From an uncultured Oscillospiraceae bacterium (GTDB lineage Bacteria; Bacillota; Clostridia; Oscillospirales; Oscillospiraceae): 8,446 nucleotides of DNA. A program made the translations under genes and the position numbers. The stretch is from NCBI GenBank assembly GCA_910577915.1, contig CAJTOM010000086.1:1-8446 (forward strand). The letters run 5' to 3'. Within the stretch, counting starts at the first letter, position 1. Every line of letters begins with the position of its first letter. A model generated the notes under the pieces. The model was not told the DNA's origin. It did no database searches and was given only the letters and a program-made list of their open reading frames with translations. Positions 6,901 through 8,446 of the stretch are shown here, one piece after another.

Positions 6901-8233
6901 TGTAGTCTTGAAATGCATGCTCAGGCTCCAACTTACTGCCAAGGTTCAACTGTGCTGGTATAGGGTTTGGAGTAGGCAGCTGAATTTCATCACCTTCCAA
7001 ATAGTGCATACCGGGATAATTCCCGTAAGGGTTCTCCTCAGTTGCACCTGAGTAAGCAAGAGGCCATTCATCTTTGGGAGGAATAGAAATGTCGCTCCTA
7101 CTACATTTAAGCGAATAGGAAATGGTGCGGTCTGTCGTCATACAGTTTGGCAAAATACATATATTACCTTGACTTAGGGCATAATTCCCCCCGTCAGGGC
7201 ATAAGCCTATGGCTCCTCCATAGGGATCGTTGGGGAAGGAGACTAATATTTCCAATTCACCAGCATAATTAATATACTGCGACACTCCCTCACCATACCT
7301 TCGGTCCTCTTTAAGCTTGGGAATAATCCGCCTATATGTTTTTAAATATTCTTCATTTAAAGGAATCTCTCCGCTATCGATCATATCTTTGGTGAATGGC
7401 ATAAAACCAGTGAAATCATAAAAATCAATACCCATCGCATCAATATGCACGACAGACTCAATAGGCTCCCATGTTCCAACATACCGTACATCATATGCCG
7501 GCATCGCATAGACATCATCGTCAGATCCACTGGTTACCCGTTCCCAGCCGCTGAACTCGTAATACTGAACGCGGTACTTACTTTTATCCATCATACATAC
7601 AATATTGTCATTACCCGGCCCATAATATCTCGTATCCCGATGAACCGTGTCTCCCTCTGCGTATGATTGGTCGGGAGGCTTTACCAGATTGTTTTCTTCC
7701 AAAAAGGCCGTCCACTCCATTTGCATTGTAACTTCATCGCCCTGATTTTTCGGCATTTCCGGAAGTCCGCTCCACTCATAGGATACTGTATACCCCGGTG
7801 AGTTTGTGATCGTACAGAGATAATACTCCAACCCGACATCATTCCAGACTGGCTCGGCGCTGAGGCGGAAATCGGATATGACGTATCCAGGACAGGTTTC
7901 CTTTATGAACGAGGAGTACTTATCTTCTATTACATAACGCCAGTCGTTCTCTTCGTCCAAGGTGATGGTTATTCTTTTCGCTTTCGCGTTGGGGGCTGAC
8001 CAGTCGGGGTATTCTGCCGTTGCAAACTCAAGCTTCACCTCTTCCGGCCGGTTCGCGCCGCCTCCGTCGTCCCAGGCCAATTGAACAACCAGCGGCACAT
8101 ACGTCTCAAATGGGTCCGTATTGCACCCGGTGGCGCTGTCATCCTCGGCGAAAGCCACCGTGCCGGCGAGCATCACCATGAGGATCAAAATGACGCCGTT
8201 GAGCAGCGCGCGCCCAGTTTTTTTCGCTCTCAT
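3977..8233 (-). CDS. Large secreted SLH-anchored surface protein with repeat, isopeptide and Pro-rich linker domains
   Basis: This 1418-residue protein begins with a signal peptide (basic residues 2-8, hydrophobic core 14-24, likely cut after AFA at 27-29). A Cna-B-like domain covers about 45-147 (LAWDD, ending TITNS). Then come beta-rich modules built on Y-x-V-x-Y, an F-x-GW/HW core, and MP/IPNEDV-x-IT-x-W/Y: about 148-257, 370-488, 500-623, 631-761 and 764-844. A pilin-type isopeptide domain (about 850-970) has candidates Lys859 (IINK), Glu936 (YEVEE) and Asn968 (FINE). A Gly-Pro linker, a MucBP-like module (about 1002-1078) and a Pro-Thr linker precede the SLH region from 1157. That region shows GYPDG-x2-RP and TRAE motifs at 1169-1185 and 1233-1249, a third copy (FRPQDKITRAE) at 1296-1306, then WYYAEMQEATNSHDYE. 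SLH repeats bind secondary cell-wall polymers, so the N-terminal part should face outward. There is no LPxTG. Binding partner unknown; adhesin or surface-layer-associated protein is the best general guess. Confidence 0.9.
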   Translation of the reverse strand: MRAKKTGRALLNGVILILMVMLAGTVAFAEDDSATGCNTDPFETYVPLVVQLAWDDGGGANRPEEVKLEFATAEYPDWSAPNAKAKRITITLDEENDWRYVIEDKYSSFIKETCPGYVISDFRLSAEPVWNDVGLEYYLCTITNSPGYTVSYEWSGLPEMPKNQGDEVTMQMEWTAFLEENNLVKPPDQSYAEGDTVHRDTRYYGPGNDNIVCMMDKSKYRVQYYEFSGWERVTSGSDDDVYAMPAYDVRYVGTWEPIESVVHIDAMGIDFYDFTGFMPFTKDMIDSGEIPLNEEYLKTYRRIIPKLKEDRRYGEGVSQYINYAGELEILVSFPNDPYGGAIGLCPDGGNYALSQGNICILPNCMTTDRTISYSLKCSRSDISIPPKDEWPLAYSGATEENPYGNYPGMHYLEGDEIQLPTPNPIPAQLNLGSKLEPEHAFQDYTFYVFDHWSITGKNTSKDYTSSNLDGDILTIPNEDVEITAEYSKVTPGDPPPDGYYTVTYKIVDENGERIEGNVGNAPSNDAFNSINNKTYYLKEGTTESLLLGMKMNTTPILFVPGAPLRAVTLYKDLVFLEWSIEDANGHSVDIISGEGHDGDAEGPLLPSFVMPDSNVTITGTWRTYEKEREAYSVTYTAEVEGMNPEDADIFLQDLLTDMHVDLDNPGSAHGYPSFPLSEGLEDQHYFLRLFTPGQVVRTRDGGAYVFTGWSVATDSGMPIDDILTDTCWVYNKDVFENSRFVKRDYFVMPNEDVTITTHWEKATFRVSYGDGDGGFTFDRVDNYGLYLGDRTPKFNPVGVLDPDQYTRDEDGNYVPIKTGYTFQGWSNVQDTVTGCITYMPIWEPVIPAGSRCGVLIINKALTGGNLRDEFTFRITLHPPRDWSGTLDNLPAIKLGNGVEYVKAIELDRENTFEVTLTGGQSVVIQCPSGTQYEVEEVDLPSDYEMTSAKRTKGTVFTCQFESIAEFINEGPESPVDPGPGPGPGPDPGPDEPTPPTPENPITTYRVLHKYYTEGNLDGTYEQRRIPCLIGEKIDPDDVQRIPSYNGQPYKFISIAPNRTQTAEKDGDLVFTLVYERIQYERPDPTPTPDPTPWPDPTPTPTPTPKPDPTPTPTPTPDPDPTPTPLPLPERPVDPGTGLVPYDPTVILEDLVPLAAPHLNITDHYAYIIGYPDGLVRPEGNVTRAEVATIFLRLMLDEYREENWSTENNFSDVAPTAWYNNAVSTCAKAGIIKGYPDGTFRPDANITRAEFAAIAARFVSDDVPGYDYFTDMEGHWARVDVARAVMAGWIRGEGRLFRPQDKITRAETATLVNRMINRFPDKDHLLPQMIRWPDNLESAWYYAEMQEATNSHDYEGGLLTMSEVWTYLLANRDWAALENEWSQAGDAPGGEVAPELQNGGTSSGESDDIQDILGDILGA
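4850..4990 (-). repeat. Pro-Thr/Asp linker-coding tandem repeat
   Basis: These bases encode about 47 residues of alternating Pro with Thr or Asp (PDPTPTPDPTPWPDPTPTP and onward) between the MucBP-like module and the SLH region. At the DNA level it is a degenerate run of GGCGTG/GGTGTG hexamers on the plus strand. Such linkers span the cell wall or hold domains away from the surface. The near-repetitive DNA could change length by slippage; whole-hexamer steps keep the reading frame. Confidence 0.8.
5267..5308 (-). repeat. Gly-Pro linker-coding tandem repeat
   Basis: About 14 residues (DPGPGPGPGPDPGP) lie between the isopeptide domain and the MucBP-like module, encoded by repeats of GGGCCG/GGACCG on the plus strand. 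It is a second, shorter flexible spacer in the same protein and another potential slippage site. Confidence 0.75.
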
Positions 8234-8240
8234 GCACTCT

Positions 8241-8246
8241 CTCCTT
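8241..8246 (-). promoter_or_regulatory. Ribosome binding site fixing the surface-protein start
   Basis: AAGGAG at 8246..8241 lies seven bases before the ATG at 8233..8231. The same frame has an earlier ATG at 8263, but that would place the ribosome binding site inside the gene and add ten polar residues ahead of a normal signal peptide, so 8233 is preferred. The 58-base gap to the amidase (8234-8291) contains a TTGACA at 8272..8267 without a matching -10, so no promoter is called and co-transcription with the upstream amidase is plausible. Confidence 0.8.
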
Positions 8247-8291
8247 CCATTTTTTATGTCCATCTATGTCAAGCGCCCGAAGCGCGGATTG

Positions 8292-8446
8292 TCACGGCTC
8301 CGCCAGCCGGCGGTTCACCTCTGCAGCCAGCTCCTCCAGCCGTCCCTCCAGGTAGGGCCCCGGACACTCGGTGCCGGCGTAGAACATCTTGTGGGCGGTG
8401 AGAGTCCCGGTCTCGTCGCCGGTGTAGGAGAGAGCTTGGATGCCGT
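8292..8446 (-). CDS. C-terminal end of a probable N-acetylmuramoyl-L-alanine amidase (partial)
   Basis: The last 50 codons are visible before a TGA at 8294..8292; the rest lies beyond the right edge. The segment reads GDETGTLTAHKMFYAGTECPGPYL followed by a Leu/Glu/Arg-rich final helix. Confidence 0.55.
   Translation of the reverse strand, partial: GIQALSYTGDETGTLTAHKMFYAGTECPGPYLEGRLEELAAEVNRRLAEP

Noticed and set aside
8119..8147. Lipoprotein reading of the surface-protein N-terminus because of Cys37 near the signal peptide
   Set aside because: The cysteine is eight residues past the likely signal-peptidase cut (after Ala29) and is preceded by SATG rather than a lipobox, so an ordinary Sec signal peptide fits better.
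8244..8272. TTGACA at 8272..8267 as a promoter for the surface-protein gene
   Set aside because: At 16-18 base spacing the -10 position falls in GGAAGG-like sequence that is part of the ribosome binding site. The nearest AT-rich hexamer is only eight bases away.

Overview
The window looks like chromosome of a high-GC, Gram-positive member of the Clostridia, most likely an Oscillospiraceae-type gut anaerobe of the Flavonifractor/Oscillibacter kind. This is inferred from several traits: strong AGGAGG-type ribosome binding sites, a WhiA protein, GC-rich housekeeping genes (42 of 60 bases are G or C at 1381-1440), and an SLH-anchored surface protein whose C-terminal sequence is of a style common in that group. 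No taxonomic marker gene is present, so the placement is tentative. There are no tRNA or rRNA genes, CRISPR arrays, transposases or integrases.

Layout. At the left edge a small unknown protein begins on the minus strand (1-55, running off the window). It has a textbook sigma-A promoter (TTGACA, 17 bp, TATAAT at 132..104). Divergent from it, on the plus strand, are two paralogous small XRE-family helix-turn-helix regulators (143-349 and 455-676). They are followed by a four-gene, closely spaced, same-strand cluster: whiA (737-1630), a metallo-beta-lactamase-fold hydrolase (1645-2439), a C_GCAxxG_C_C-family putative redox protein (2454-2888) and an RluA-type pseudouridine synthase (2913-3899). 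A strong GC hairpin at 3916-3942 closes this transcription unit. Convergent to it, on the minus strand, is a 1418-residue secreted surface protein (8233..3977). It carries a signal peptide, a Cna-B-like domain, several beta-rich repeats, a pilin-type isopeptide domain, Pro-rich linkers and C-terminal SLH repeats. Upstream of it on the same strand is the C-terminal end of a probable zinc N-acetylmuramoyl-L-alanine amidase (8446..8292).

The most informative structure is at the left. The second XRE gene and the DNA around it belong to a tandem duplication of about 310-324 bp. The duplicated block runs from the XRE ribosome binding site through the XRE gene and spacer and into the first codons of whiA. 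The left copy still holds a six-codon whiA relic (TTG-Ser-Phe-Ser-Gly-Asn-stop, 414-434), so an ancestral order 'XRE then whiA' can be read from the DNA. The 3' parts of the two XRE genes are nearly identical, while the DNA-binding halves have diverged.

The surface-protein gene is a compositional mosaic. Its SLH end is GC-rich like the neighbouring genes, whereas stretches of the N-terminal repeat region fall to about one third G+C (6601-6660 and 7321-7380). This suggests the exposed half was swapped in or is evolving differently from the wall-binding half. Beside the amidase it suggests a small cell-wall/surface locus. I see no clear evidence of a wholly new multi-gene system. The items most worth follow-up are the XRE/whiA duplication, the compact divergent control region and the mosaic surface protein.
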